Assembly: GCA_018398805.1 (NCBI GenBank)
Contig: JAGFBZ010000899.1
Coordinates: 475,001-539,000, forward strand
DNA: 64,000 nucleotides
Reading direction: 5' to 3'
DNA from: Hirundichthys speculiger
Taxonomy: Eukaryota > Chordata > Actinopteri > Beloniformes > Exocoetidae
The number at the start of each line of letters is the position of its first letter. Position 1 is the first letter of the stretch. The position numbers and the translations under genes are program-made. The notes under the pieces were generated by a model, which made no database searches, was not told where the DNA came from, and was given only the letters and a program-made list of their open reading frames with translations. Below are positions 1-12,022 of this stretch, piece by piece.

Positions 1-471
1 GAGGAAAAATATGTGAAAGATGACATACTTTTAAAAGATAATGCAAGGGGCAAAAATATTTCCTGCTTTCTTTCTACAGTATTAAACACTACTCAAAAAA
101 CAAACAAAAAAAAACTGTTGGGTTTACTCACTTCGATATTCATAATAAAGCCCAGGAAGTTTAAATTTAAGGCAGAACAAAGTTTTGTTCCATGAATGCA
201 TTTAAGAATGTGCTTACTTTATTGACAAGTCTTTTACAAAAAACGCATCTGTGAAGTGGGCTACTGTCGAGCCCCCACCAAAAATGAAAACCCAATGGTG
301 ATACATCAAATATGTACATTTTCATTGACAGCCTTCAACAGGGCTGCACACTGTCCACGATGCACAAAAAGGATGATCATGACTTCGGGAGACAGAACAT
401 TAGAGTGAATGATTATAAATCACTGTGCAGCTCTCCCAACAACCACCTGTACACTTCACTGTCTTACTTAC

Positions 472-630
472 CTGGCTTCGGCAGTCTCTCCCCGTCCGTA
501 GCCAGGGTAGTGGAGGGTGAAACTAGCTGCTTAACCCCAGGATTTAAATTGAGCAGAGCGAATGGGCAGAGTAATCCCTCTGTGGATAGTATTAGCATTG
601 TGGGTGCTGGAGGCAAGGACTTCTCGTCAG
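472..630 (-). CDS. nup214: nup214 coding exon 11
   Basis: 159 nt encoding [20 protein letters not shown], then CPF and NPGVK, matching the end of the human propeller and its C-terminal extension. Donor CCAG|GTAAGT at 470-471, phase 1 to 1. The next exon was not found in bases 1-471 and should lie beyond the left edge. Confidence 0.94.
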
Positions 631-3600
631 CTTTGTGAGGAAGCAGAATGTGGATACAAATTAGTAAAGCAGACATTGACTCATTTTCTACAAAGAAATG
701 TATAGCACAGCACTTCAAAAAGTGTTTGCTAATATTGAGAGAAAAAAAAAACAAATAAATTCTCAGATGAAACTTACTTCCACAAAAACATACACAGACC
801 ATCTTCCTCTCATTACTTATTTTCCCCTCTTCATATTTTGCTACTTTCCCCAGATAACAGTCAGGGGAGAATCTTTCTAGCTGTCTGGCAATAAATTCTA
901 TAGAGTCAATTAATTAAGATCCAATCTTCAACAGACAGTTACAGACTCTTGAGAGAAAGTATTTGGCGTTCTGCTCAGCTCCATCCTTCCAACTAATATA
1001 ATCTAGCTACACAAGGGAAATGAAGAGCAAGTGCTTGCTCTATCCATTAACATAAACTCCTTTTTGTCACTTTAAACTTGCAAATATTGAAAATATTTTT
1101 TGTGCTCAAAGGCAGCATTCATTTAGTATGTCTATCTTGCTGGCCTTGGCCCCCCCAACCCAAGTTTTCAGTTGAAAAAGGTACTTTGTAGTCATGTTTA
1201 AATGTACCATTTTAGAATGTCTAATGTGGTAAAACACAGCACACTGGCTCCTTCTTCTTGCCATGCCCTCAAACCCTCTCTGCTCCTCACACCCACCTTC
1301 CTGCACTTTCCAAAAAAATTTGCAGTGGGCTATGGGCTGTAGATCAAATAGCAAATCAATTCTAATCCAGCATTTAAATGACTTCAGGATTCATGACCTA
1401 AATTAATGACATATTACGCAGAACTGATACTCATCATTTCAAAAACATTAGAAAATAATACACAGCTCTCAGGGGATAACAACAATTTCTGTTCTTTCTC
1501 AGTGTTTGTCTGTCTCACTAATTACCACGGTCTCGATTGTCTTGTGTTTTGCGTTTCATGTGCTGCGTGTACTAAAGAAGGCAAAATGTCAAGTTTATAC
1601 ACACGTAAAACATTATGTGTTTAGACATATGCAGCCTAAATACTATAAATTCAAGCCAGAGGGATCCAAGGAGCTCAGTGAATAAAATACAAAATGCAGC
1701 TAATATCTTTCAATTCTGAAAGTAAAGTTTAAATTCTACTTGAAGAGCAAAGAGGTAGAGGGTGGGAGAAAGAAAAAGGAGAGGCACGGTAAATCTCATC
1801 AGCATTCTGCAACAGGATTGTCTGGGCTTTGTTGTTTGTTATGGTCCTCCAGCTCGTCCGAGCCATTTTAATGAGCGCATTTTTTCTCAGCAGATGACTT
1901 TGTCATTACTTTGTTTTGCCCATCTAATGCCTCACTTTATATCAAGTTTTTGATCAGACTAAAATTTTGTTGTACTGTTGCTCAAATAGCAGGTTTTTGT
2001 CTTGATGGGGAGAGTTCTTCAAGTGAACAAGGGAGAGATGTGACTAGACAGCAACAGCAGCGCTACGTGAATGTCTGGCAGACTAGGCCAGTTAAGATAA
2101 AAAAAAAAAAAAAAAGAAAGAAAAGTGCACTGAGATGGCAGCTTATCACTATTCTTTACACATGCTGCAATACAGCACTGCAGTGGATGCTGGGTGCACG
2201 AAGAAACCTGATGGATTTGAGCTTCATCTGATCAATAGCAGGATGCTCAACACAAAATATTTTGTAGTTGAAACAATGAGATCATGGACCGGGGTACAAC
2301 AGATGAACTAGGATGAAACTGAACTACAATATGACACAACCTGAAATAAAATTTTGTCTGATGGCAGAGATGCTCTGAACGAGGGTTGGATGATGTGCTG
2401 TGTACGCCACACAGCTGGAGGAAGGGCTGCACAATGTTAGGACGGCATGCGATATGTGCTATGATGTTGAATACTGTAACTATAACAATAAAACTTGTTA
2501 TGTATAAAATACTTGATCATAAGTTTTTCTGATTTCCTACTAAGGATACTACTACTTAAACAGTGAACACTGGAAAAAGAAATGCATTCATGAAATGCAT
2601 CATTTGTAATCCAACAGCATAGCAGTTATTTTACTGAAAATAACTGCTTTACTGAAAATGAGACAGTTTAGTCACATATCATTACAGTTCCTTGATAATT
2701 TTAGTGGACGATGTTTATACATTGTGAAAACAATACTCCTTAAAAGAAAAACTAAATTGGTAAATAAAAATCTAAAAAATATATTAAATAATTTAAATAA
2801 AATGTGAAGAAAAGATGTAATTACAATTTAAATGCCTCTTATTACAGTTGTCTTACCTTTAATCTATTCACCAAAGGGTTTGAAAATTGATCTACGTTCA
2901 TGGTGATTTCAAGCAGGAACAGTCTAAAACTAGACAGTTAAGCTTAAGTAAAGCTGTCGACCTACACTGACCCACACTGCAGGGTAACAAGCAATGTAAT
3001 GTACTGTCTCAAACACTAATGTATGACAAACTCTTGCATATAGACTTTTTTTTAATCTTGTGGGGTCACTGTTCACACAAATACAATTAGAATCAAAGGA
3101 CAACGCTCCTCTTGGTTGTTGACGTTAATTATATCATGCAGTAACACAATCTAATGTTTGATTTTGCTGTAACCGCAAGATGCAGAAAAGACTGGTCTTG
3201 GATTGCCACTTTGAGCCTAACAACTGAGATGTCGTCCCCAAACAAGCCCCAACTCAAGTAAGAACCTTCCTGATTTTCAGGGTGTAGGAATTTGTCTGCC
3301 ATGTTGAAATGACTTGTAAAAGACTGTAAGGTCAGCATAAATTAATGGCAGGCATCTAAAAGAGTGAGGACCTATCTAACTGGCAGTAGAGGTGGGCATT
3401 ATGGACAAAACGCCTATATTCTGGTATTTTTAAGCTGAATACTATACTGAATTCTATCATTACCTCCACCAAGGAGGTTAAGTTTTTGCCGGCGTTTATC
3501 TGTCTGTTTTGGATGGATTTTAATGAAATTTTCAGGAGTTGTCAGAAATGTGAAAAGGAAGATCTGATTTCATTTTGGGTGTGATCTGGAAGAAATCCTG

Positions 3601-6600
3601 GATTCTGGATCACTTTCAAATTTTCGATAACACTGCAGCAAATGGGGACAAAAATTTTGTGTCTCAATATCTCCGTTAATTATTGCCCAAAACTCATGAA
3701 ATTTGACTCAGGGATTGACAATGGGAACCTCTATCAAATTTCAAAGACTGATCTGGATCTGATCCAGAAGGCGGATTTTATCGCAATCTGCGATATATGG
3801 GGGAATTGTTGCGCTTGGTGGAGGTCTGCACTCTCCGAGTGCTTTTCTAGTTTTATATGAATTAACGGTGAATTGTAATTAGATGCATCTCAAGGGGAAA
3901 CCTTTATAGAAGAATAAAGAAAAATTAAAAAAAAAATCAAAATACCGTATTCCCTCTAATAAATGCACCACTCTAATAATGACACCCCCAGGATTTTGAC
4001 AAAATGTAAATAAATCTCCTGTAATCTCCTGCTTGATTACAGGAGATAACCAACCTGTAATCAACAGGTTACAGGTTGAACGTCACGGCATGTGCTGAAG
4101 CTAAGCGCAGAAAAACATACTGTAAATGAACTTATTAACGTTCTGATTTTTGTATTGTAAGAAGTAGTGAAAAAAAGGAATGGCTTAAATAATAACTTAA
4201 AACCACTTTAGATTTTAGTCTGCAAGAATGTGTAAATGATGTAAGAACAATATTATAATAATATAATAATAGATGCCCCCGGATGTGTTATGCATCACAT
4301 TTGGGGCTGTTTATTAGGAGAAATACGGCATGAAATCTTCTAAATATGCTATAACAGATGTGCATTGTTACTTTATAATTTGGACTTTATAAAAAAGAGA
4401 AAGCTAAGCTGCACCCTTTCTATGGATTTGGAAACAAGAAGACAGAGAAACAGCTTTTAGGTCCATATTAGCATCACAATATATTTCTGTGTCTAACATA
4501 TTTTGTATCTTATATTACTGGTCTACTCTCCAGCCTTAATTGGCAAAACTGCATGGCAGCCTTTTGCTATATTGATATCGTGCAAGTTGATATCACAATA
4601 ATAATAAATTCTCAACCTATGCAGTCTTTGCAGGATGATCACTGAACAGGGACCATCACCATATGTTTTAAAGTAATGCCACCAAAACTCATGAAGTTCA
4701 GCACTGCAAGACAAATATAGTGTCTCTGTCTGATGGATGCTGATCCGAGCTATAAAAATGATCATGTTCTGCTTTCTGTCAAGTGACATTCATAGCCAGA
4801 CAATATAAACATCTACATTGACTTCATTAAGAAGCAGTTTTCCCAGAGATGCACAGGTGAGGACTCCCTACTGCTACTGCCACTATTCAATGAACGTCTG
4901 ACAAGTAGTAAGTAATATCAGTGAAGTGTAACTGACTTCTGCTCAGTCTGGTGAAGAAAGGAAGTTTGGTGAAAGTGAAATACACTCACTGATGTAGATC
5001 TCCTGCTGGTTGGTGTAGTCTATAGCTAAGCCAAGTGGCAGTGTCTTCATTTGTATCAGTCACTGGAAGTTCAGCCCTGCTTGCATCTTCCAGGACCCAA
5101 AGTTCCCACATCTAAAAAGGAAAACAGGGTCATCACAGGACAGTCATCTTGCTTGTATTCTTTTCACATTAAAATAAGGCAAAAAAAAAACAAAAAAAAA
5201 AACTACATTCAGCCAGAGTTAAATTATTATAATGGATTGATTCTTAGTTGATTCTACTTCAGCAGTTCAGTCTTTTTTCCACTTTTCAACTGCAGATTAT
5301 GAAAATGTTTTAAATGAGAAGAACTTCACAAAACTTTGCAGTAATGTAGCCTTACTTGATACTTGAGGCAGAAGTGTTAAATTAAACTCTGTCAGGCCCT
5401 TTCCATTTCTATTTACATTCAGAACACAGTGATTTAAAAGTAATACTTATTCATGGATTGCATTTTCAATGGTTTTTTTTCTTTCCCCAAATGAGATACC
5501 TTGTCGTCTTGTCTGGCAATGACGCTGACCTCAATAGAAGCTGCTGACGCCGCAAACACAAGATCCCTGGATGAAACAATCAATGAGGCGAGGCAAAGCA
5601 AATCTTTACATCAATTTAACATGGAGGAGGGGGAAAAGAAGATAAACAGCAAAATTTTTAAGTAATAAAAAGCCACAGTTTATCTCATGCCTATAAACTA
5701 TATTCAGTCTTACCAGTCCTCTATGTGACTTAGGAAGTAGTGGTGTTGTCTCTTAGTACAGCTGCCATACACAATGTCTCCAAAGTTCAGATACTTAGTT
5801 TCCATTTTCTCATCCTTTTTCTGCAAATAAAATAATTATATACATTAAAATATGAGCCACTCTCATATGCAAGGTGATATGTGTCTTTAGTGAAGGCATA
5901 TTGTAGATGTAATCCAGTTCACCAAACACTGTAGTGTTAATCTTTCGGGCTGAACATTTTTGAGGGGGTTTTTTTTGTCTTATCAAATTTAAGGTCTATT
6001 GATAAAGAAAATAAAGTGTTGATACAAATATATGACTTGTGATACTATGTTAAATGCAGGGGTGTCAACGGGAAATTGGAAAAACTCTGAACCGTTTTGA
6101 AGTCAAAAAGGGAGACCTACGTGAATCATGTAGATCCGAGGAGTTTTCTATTTTGAGAGGGGAGGGGGTCCGAGTCGGGAGATTTTTTTTTTAATTTAAT
6201 TATCATATAATTGCCCTAATATGTAAACTGAGCACTTCAGAAATCGACAATTTAAATGTACTTGGAGGTTACATTGCTAAGCGGGACGAGAAGCAGGACC
6301 TAGTGCTGTCCACGCCGGGGACGATCTTAGTTTCCTATCTACATTTACCAGTGGTGAGAAGCGCTGTATATTTCATCCGCGTTGTCTAACAATAAGTACA
6401 ATAAGGAATAAACATCTCTCCTGTGAATTTAAAGCTAATAATCATCCATCCAAACAAGAAAGGGAGAAGTAATATCAGAAAATATGTGCTTCGGGCTTAC
6501 TTTGACTGCTGATCTGGCTGTGATAGCGGCTGGATTGTCAACGGGCTTAGTGCACATGCCCTGCTCTCAATCACTCAATCAACCAATCGCAATCGAGAAT

Positions 6601-9600
6601 TCACGTCACGTTGGTGGAGGGTAAACCCCCCCCGAAAATATTAAACCGGATTTGCACATATCTCAAAAATGACCCCCAGGATGGAAAAAAACTCTGAAAT
6701 CAGCGAATCCGCAGAGAATTGACACCCCTGTAAATGTATAAAACTATAATTGGCCTGTTCTTCAATCTTAAGGCAACTGAAGGCAAAACTGGAAAGGAAA
6801 GTAGCCAGTAGGAAGGCTTTCTATCCAAACTTCTATTTATTTATTTTTCTTTAATTATATAAAGCCAAATATCTCATTATTTTAGAATTGGCATTTCAGA
6901 AATTAATTTCTCTCATTCTGGCCTTAAAATATATTTAAAAAAATATTGAAACTAAAGGTTTTGAAGGTTTTGAAACACAGGTTTCTCTGTGTGTGGGGTC
7001 TTCAGTAAAGCCCATGCTCTTAAAGAGTTGATAGGAGACCTTGTTCTCCTCCTCTGGGTAGCCCTGAGCCTTCAGCCTCTTAGCCATGCTGCTGATCAGG
7101 ATTTTAGCATAGCCTTAAATGCTAAATTTGTTTTTTCATACTCACAGGGAGGGAGATCAGCACCAGCTCAGGGGGCGTCTCCAGAGACCCATCTGCAGCA
7201 GCATATGTCACTGCAAAGGCATATGTTCTCAGCCACAGCACATCAAGAGCTGATGAAAGGAAATAAAGAAATCAGCCACAGAGGAAATTTAAACTGTCAA
7301 TATAAACAGTTATAACTGTTCTCCTGCAGAGTATTCAATATTTTTTTCATAGAAACTTTGATTATACAAAACTTCTGATATGTCAATTAGATGATGACCA
7401 GCTGTGTTGTTGGCACGACAGAGATAAGTTTGTGGCTCTTACCTTTGACTGGTTCGTCAGAGGTGTAGAAGTGTGGACAAGGTATAACTTTCTTTTCTTC
7501 GAGAGCCTTTTGAACAGTGGAGAAAAATCAATTGCATCGTTCATGAGAGCCCAGAAAGAAATTCATTGTTCATCAAACTGAAATAAGTTCACTTACTGGT
7601 GTATACTGACAAACTGTGGCATTCATTTTCCCTGCAGCGACTTGCTTCCCTTTTGGACTCCAGCAAACTGTGTTGGAAATTAAACAAAGAACAACTGAAC
7701 CACATCAGAGATACAAAGCATATTACAAATCCTTAATAAAAAAAAAACAAATAAAATTTTAAAAAGAAAAACACAAAGCAAAACATTATGTCGCACTCAC
7801 TGCAGGTGATGCCACTTGTAGAAGGTAGCTGGGCTTGCAATTTCGCAACATCTGTAACATCCAGAATCACCATACTTCCGTCAGAGAGACAGGCAGCCAA
7901 CAAGGAAGTCTGAGCAGGATTCCACTTCAGGTCCTGCACTAAAGTGCCAGGCTGCACAACTGGTTGCAGGGATGCAAATGGTAACTTTCGTGGTTGTGCC
8001 TGAGAAATAAAATGAAGCAGAATTAATAAGTAAATAAACTCTGCTTGCTGGCACATGTAAGCAGACACCTTTTCAAGCCCAGGTCCTCTGTCCTGACCTA
8101 GGAGCATGAGGAGCCTAGATGGGATCGTAGCTGTTCATGGGATTGTGCTATCCTGTACAGAGATCTCCAACGTTGCTCCTGGAATCTGGTGGAACCATTG
8201 TCCCAGTTTGGGATTACAGCCCTGGGTGCTCCAAGTACCACTGGCAGCAATGTCACCTTCACTTTCCATTCTTTTTTTTTTTTTTTACTTTCCCTTAATC
8301 CTTGGTATTTTTGCATCTATCGCTACAGCTTTCTTCTGGAGCTTGACGACCACCACAATGTCTGGCTTGTTAGGCATCATGAGATTAGCAGTTTGGATCT
8401 CGATGTCCCATGCATTATTTGCTATCTGCCACCTTTGGGACTCCCAACCAATGCTCAGCACAAATGTTCCTGCACACTACACACTGCCCTAGCTCACCTG
8501 GAAAAAGTGAACACATGAGAATGCCTTCTATAGATTACAGTATGCATGCTCTGCAATTGGATATTGGACTTTCTGTCAGAAAGAAGCCAGGTGGTTAGAA
8601 TACGCAGCAACATCTCCTCACCAATGACCTTTACTCTAAGGCCACTCCTGTATTCCCTGCAGACACACAACTGTATAGCAACGCATATCTCCAGTGCCAT
8701 CAGTGGGCTTGTGGACTGTACAACGGTAGCAGGTCTGATTACTGAAACAGACAACACAGCTTATAGAGAGGAAGTGCACACTCAGACACATTGACACAAG
8801 GAACACAATCTCCTTCTCAAAGTAAGTAGAGCCAAGGAGCTTGCAATAAACTCCAGAAGAACACAAAGTGAATACAGGCCCATCATCATCACGAGCATGA
8901 GTGGACAGAGCCAGCAGTTTTAAATTCAGTGTTCCTATCACTGAAGATTACATTCACACTGAGGCTGTCACAACACTTATCGATGCCTTTACTCCCGAAG
9001 GCGACTGAAAAAGTTTGGAACAAACCACCACAGCCTCAGATGGTTCTATACAAGCTTTGTGAGAAGCATGATTAGCTGCATTACTACTTGATACAGCAAC
9101 ACCACCACTTTCAATCACAAAGTCCAGCAAATGGTTGTGCAAAGGGCTGCATGGGTCATGGGAGATGAGCACCCCTCACTCCAGGACATCTATAGCAGGC
9201 AGCGAGAGAAAAGCTTAAAGGATAATCAAAGACTTGAGCCACCCGAGTCACAGGCTGCTCTCACTTCTACCATCAGGTAGAGAGTATCACAGCATCAGGA
9301 CTCACAACATCTGACTGCATGAGTTTTGTTCCTCGGTCATACGCTTTAACTATTGACTGTGTCGATCTTTATAAGCACAGCACCTCACAGTTTGTCATGT
9401 TTAATGTATATCTACTGCATTGTATTGTATTTCCCATTTGAATTTTATCATATAATAATTGCACCTGTGCCGGTGGTACCTAGACTCTCAACCACTGTTG
9501 AACTTGTGTATTCAGTTATGTGACAATAAAGGTATTTGACACTAATCTATGTATGCCACATATATACTCCATGTATACTTGGCCGGTTCTTACACCCTGC

Positions 9601-12022
9601 TGCTGTGTGCTGGACTGCCTCATATTGGTTTTGTGCTGAGGCCCATTCTTGTGCTTCCATGATTAGGGCCTCAGTGCTATCCATTAGTCCAGACTTCTTT
9701 TGGGACTGGCATGACTTCTTAGGACCAACCATTTCTTCAGGCTACATGGGACACAATGCTGTGAAGGTGGTTGTCCGTCATGGATGTTTAATCCTCTTTA
9801 TCATTGGATACCTACCTAATGCCAGAGACATTCACTTAGCTCTTCACTGTTGAGAGCAACCTTTTTGATTTAGTCCTGGGTCATGGTTGTCTCATCTTGG
9901 ACATGTGCCAATTTCTTTCTGTTTAGTTTGTGCCATCATCCTTTCAACTTATTAATGTTGTACAATCTTATGCGTGTTAAATTAGAGGTAGCAAAGGGGT
10001 GAAATATCCATAAAGCGAAAATAATAATAATGATAACAATAACAATAAAAGAATCTACTGCAACCAAGACTGCTTTTCATTAAAAATGTACCATTATTTC
10101 TCGCTTTGAATTGGAAAATATTTGTTTCTTTGAACTGGTCAGTAAAAGCCGCATTAACATGCTTTTTTTTTCAGTCACTAATCTGCATTTTATTAGTTAT
10201 CTATGGGGATCCAGGGACATGTAGCGCAGCAAAACCTGCAAATATTTTGAGATGGCTCTTTTCGCTTGTTTTGCTGAACCTGAAACAAATCTGACACAGA
10301 TATAATACACTGCCATGTAAAGCACACAGACCGAGCCGTGCTTACCTTGTTCAAGAAGGTGCGGACATCATAAAATGTGAGTGACAATCCCGCCTCCTCA
10401 GACACGCTACACACTGACAGAGTGAGCTCATCGCAACTGAGAGCCAAATGGTGCAGGGACAGTTCCACAGTCACCTCAGCCAATACGGGTGTCCCTTTGA
10501 CTACAACACAGGGAAGTGCCAGTAAATTGTGAGTAATATGACCATTACCAACAGGATAAAAATGGTGATTCATTCCTGTGCGACCATCCCTTACCTACAT
10601 CGTAGGAGCTGCAGTCAGCTTTATCAGCAGCCAGAATATCTTGAGTTAAGTATACTTTGAATGTTCTGTCAAGTCCCACAAATGTTAACCCGTATTTGTT
10701 TGAGATGGTAAGCAAATTAGATCTGTCTTTTGGCAAGTCTTGAGCAGGCTCAAAAACTTGTACTTTCTTCATCTGACGAAACTGGAAATCCTGTAAAGAA
10801 AAGCAAGGATGTTACTTCATTGGCGACTTTTTATGGACGGTAAACGTGTATGTCTCTTACGGTGGCCATAAGCTGTTAACACAATGTTACTGGACATAAC
10901 ACAGTATATCACAAAACTAGACCTGGATAATAATTTAACAATAATATCAATCACAACAGAAAGGATTTCAATAGTTATTTGACTTTTTAAACACATTTCC
11001 ATTTTTTTAATATAAACTATTATTATGACAATGACAATAAATTGATGTTTGTTAAATGGTAATGCCATGTTTCTTGGTTATGAATTTAAATAAATGTGAT
11101 CAATGATATTTTTGATTATGATTCCTGCAGCAGACTCTTCACAGCCATGGGGATTGTAATTTTGACCATATCATCCAGCTCTACAACACACACAAAACCA
11201 CTCCATGTTGTCTTTTTTTCTTTTTAAGTTAGACAATTATAAAAAAAATAAAAAAAACAGTCACTTAAAAAACACAAACATTCAGAATAGAACATTCCAT
11301 GAAACAGCCGTTTTGTTTTCTCAAAAGTTTGTTTTGTTTAGTGAAATGTTTTATTTTTCCTTATTCTTTTGATAGGGTGTTACTACATGTTGTATATTTA
11401 GTTTCAGTAGATGTTCACCACAGTCACATTATAAGTTCAAGTTCTACAAAAGTAGACTAAATACAACCGCATCGGCTCCAAGATGGAAAAATAACCATAA
11501 ACGCCATCACTGCCTGTTTATAACATGTTTACACTTCTTCAAGTTGTTGGTGCAAACACAGCTAACCAGAATTTGTAATGCTGTAACGTCTCGAGCAAAT
11601 GATGACAACCTTCTGAAATCATAGAAAAAAACCTGTATACACTAGCTGACTTCATTTCACACATTTTTATTTTACTAGCCAGACTTGAAGAGTTTATATC
11701 TCTCAATAACATTATAGTGGTAAGTGCTAAAGCGCTAGCATGGGTAGCTAGCGCTACAAGCCCAGATTTATTAAAGTTGGTCCAACAGATTTTCTTGTGA
11801 AACTTTTAACGTATTGCTCAAGTCTTTCGCTGTTAATTGTATCTAATTTAATAATTAAGCTTACTGAATAGCAAGGTGCTAGGTTTAACTAACCACAGAA
11901 AACCACAGACGATGAATCGACGAAGTAGCTTCCAAATGCTAATATACCAACACAAGCTGCTGATGAAGAAGGTTTACCTTCATTTCCCTCTCAGGAGGGG
12001 CATCTGGATCATCACTCATCAT
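472..12022 (-). CDS. nup214: nup214, nucleoporin 214 (N-terminal part; gene continues off the left edge)
   Basis: Nucleoporin of the cytoplasmic face of the nuclear pore. The family acts in mRNA export: its N-terminal beta-propeller binds the DEAD-box helicase DDX19/Dbp5, and it assembles with NUP88 and NUP62. Eleven coding exons are visible: 11978-12022, 10595-10790, 10346-10500, 7801-7999, 7597-7667, 7443-7506, 7146-7249, 5714-5820, 5500-5566, 4990-5111 and 472-630. All splice phases agree except within exon 10. Together they give about 430 residues, which is the propeller (about 405 residues in human) and the start of the following linker. Residues matching human NUP214 include [50 protein letters not shown] and LPPAP. 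The central coiled coil and the FG-repeat tail lie outside the window. Exon 10 has a net frameshift (see findings). Identity is confident from the collinear match over all exons. Confidence 0.95.
631..3460. other. nup214 intron 10, left part
   Basis: AT-rich intronic sequence between exons 11 and 10. There is a short A-run near 2100-2114 and no convincing coding or repeat structure. The predicted short ORFs here show no recognisable similarity. Confidence 0.6.
3461..3852 (+). repeat. Interspersed teleost repeat (CCTCCACCAAGGAGGTT family)
   Basis: Begins with TACCTCCACCAAGGAGGTTA and ends with a GGTGGAGGTCTGCACTCTCC-type motif and TTTTCTAGTT. These are the recognisable ends of a repeat common in fish introns, lying inside nup214 intron 10. 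It has no coding capacity. Family assignment is from memory of the end sequences. Confidence 0.6.
3943..4330. mobile_element. MITE with ACCGTATT termini in nup214 intron 10
   Basis: Left end TACCGTATTCCCTCTAATAA; the right end read on the minus strand is TGCCGTATTTCTCCTAATAA, so the terminal inverted repeats are imperfect. The interior has a perfect 13-bp hairpin (4014-4026 with 4035-4047) followed by a second small palindrome built on AACCTGT. It is non-coding. Superfamily not assigned. Confidence 0.6.
4990..5111 (-). CDS. nup214: nup214 coding exon 10 (contains a frameshift)
   Basis: 122 nt with a good acceptor (TTTTTAG) and donor (ATCA|GTGAGT). The first 69 nt encode [17 protein letters not shown] and a little more, in frame with exon 9. 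The last part encodes [17 protein letters not shown], in frame with exon 11, but in a different frame from the first part. Near 5040-5045 only one base separates the GAC and CTG codons where one whole residue is expected, so the exon is two bases short (or has one surplus). Read straight through, the first frame meets a TGA at the donor. Confidence 0.9.
5500..5566 (-). CDS. nup214: nup214 coding exon 9
   Basis: 67 nt encoding [20 protein letters not shown]. Acceptor CATCCAG, donor AAG|GTATCT. Ends in phase 0. Confidence 0.93.
5714..5820 (-). CDS. nup214: nup214 coding exon 8
   Basis: 107 nt encoding [20 protein letters not shown] and then the [15 protein letters not shown] match. Acceptor TTTGCAG, donor CTG|GTAAGA, phase 0 to 2. 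Confidence 0.94.
6057..6730. mobile_element. Non-autonomous hAT-like DNA transposon in nup214 intron 7
   Basis: Terminal inverted repeats CAGGGGTGTCAA at 6057 and TTGACACCCCTG ending at 6730. TAAATG sits immediately outside both ends, which looks like a target-site duplication, although hAT elements normally make 8 bp. There is no transposase ORF. The tip sequence is typical of fish hAT elements. Confidence 0.7.
7146..7249 (-). CDS. nup214: nup214 coding exon 7
   Basis: 104 nt encoding [20 protein letters not shown], then ETPPELV. Acceptor ATCAG|CT, donor CCT|GTGAGT, phase 1 to 0. Confidence 0.93.
7443..7506 (-). CDS. nup214: nup214 coding exon 6
   Basis: 64 nt encoding [20 protein letters not shown], nearly identical to the human segment. 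Donor AAAG|GTAAGA, phase 0 to 1. Confidence 0.94.
7597..7667 (-). CDS. nup214: nup214 coding exon 5
   Basis: 71 nt encoding [20 protein letters not shown], matching a conserved propeller blade. Acceptor CACAG|TT, donor CCA|GTAAGT. Confidence 0.92.
7801..7999 (-). CDS. nup214: nup214 coding exon 4
   Basis: 199 nt encoding [20 protein letters not shown] and the LPST stretch. It is preceded by a pyrimidine-rich tract and CAG, and the donor is TGCA|GTGAGT. The preceding 2.3-kb intron (8000-10345) holds nested retrotransposon fragments. Confidence 0.95.
8100..9870 (-). mobile_element. Non-LTR retrotransposon 3' coding fragment, split by another insertion
   Basis: Minus-strand translation shows [20 protein letters not shown] and VQHTAAGC near 9547-9732. 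It resumes at about 8492 with RNICAEH, then [11 protein letters not shown] and KYQGLRE down to about 8106. These match the C-terminal region of a common fish LINE-type ORF (clade not certain). The two halves belong to one element interrupted by the plus-strand LINE at about 8494-9540. Frameshifts and stops are present, so it is dead. It lies in nup214 intron 3. Confidence 0.65.
8494..9540 (+). mobile_element. Rex1/CR1/L2-like LINE fragment, 5' truncated
   Basis: Plus-strand translation gives [31 protein letters not shown] and [19 protein letters not shown], the reverse-transcriptase region of Rex1/CR1/L2-type elements. The catalytic FADD is degraded to LVDC. The 3' end reads GACAATAAAGGTATTTGAC, a LINE-type tail. 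It is inserted into an older minus-strand LINE. Confidence 0.65.
10346..10500 (-). CDS. nup214: nup214 coding exon 3
   Basis: 155 nt encoding [18 protein letters not shown] and TFYDVRTF, both matching the human propeller. Acceptor TTGTAG|TC, donor AAG|GTAAGC, phase 1 to 0. Confidence 0.94.
10595..10790 (-). CDS. nup214: nup214 coding exon 2
   Basis: Begins after an acceptor reading ttctttacag and encodes [10 protein letters not shown], then [10 protein letters not shown]. It is 196 nt and ends in phase 1 at TAG|GTAAGG. These are the first propeller blades. Confidence 0.95.
10791..11977. other. nup214 intron 1
   Basis: AT-rich intron between coding exons 1 and 2. No repeat ends, coding similarity or clear regulatory motif recognised. 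Confidence 0.5.
11978..12022 (-). CDS. nup214: nup214 coding exon 1
   Basis: Fifteen codons beginning with two adjacent ATGs (12020-12022 and 12017-12019) and ending PEREMK, as in human NUP214. The splice donor is AAG|GTAAAC. I took the first ATG as the start; the second would shorten the protein by one residue. Ends in phase 0. Confidence 0.93.

Noticed and set aside
312..638. 108-codon plus-strand ORF
   Set aside because: It is antisense to nup214 exon 11, which explains the open frame.
8106..8518. Overlapping plus-strand ORFs of 109-128 codons
   Set aside because: Antisense shadows of the minus-strand LINE coding fragment; the conserved protein match is on the minus strand.
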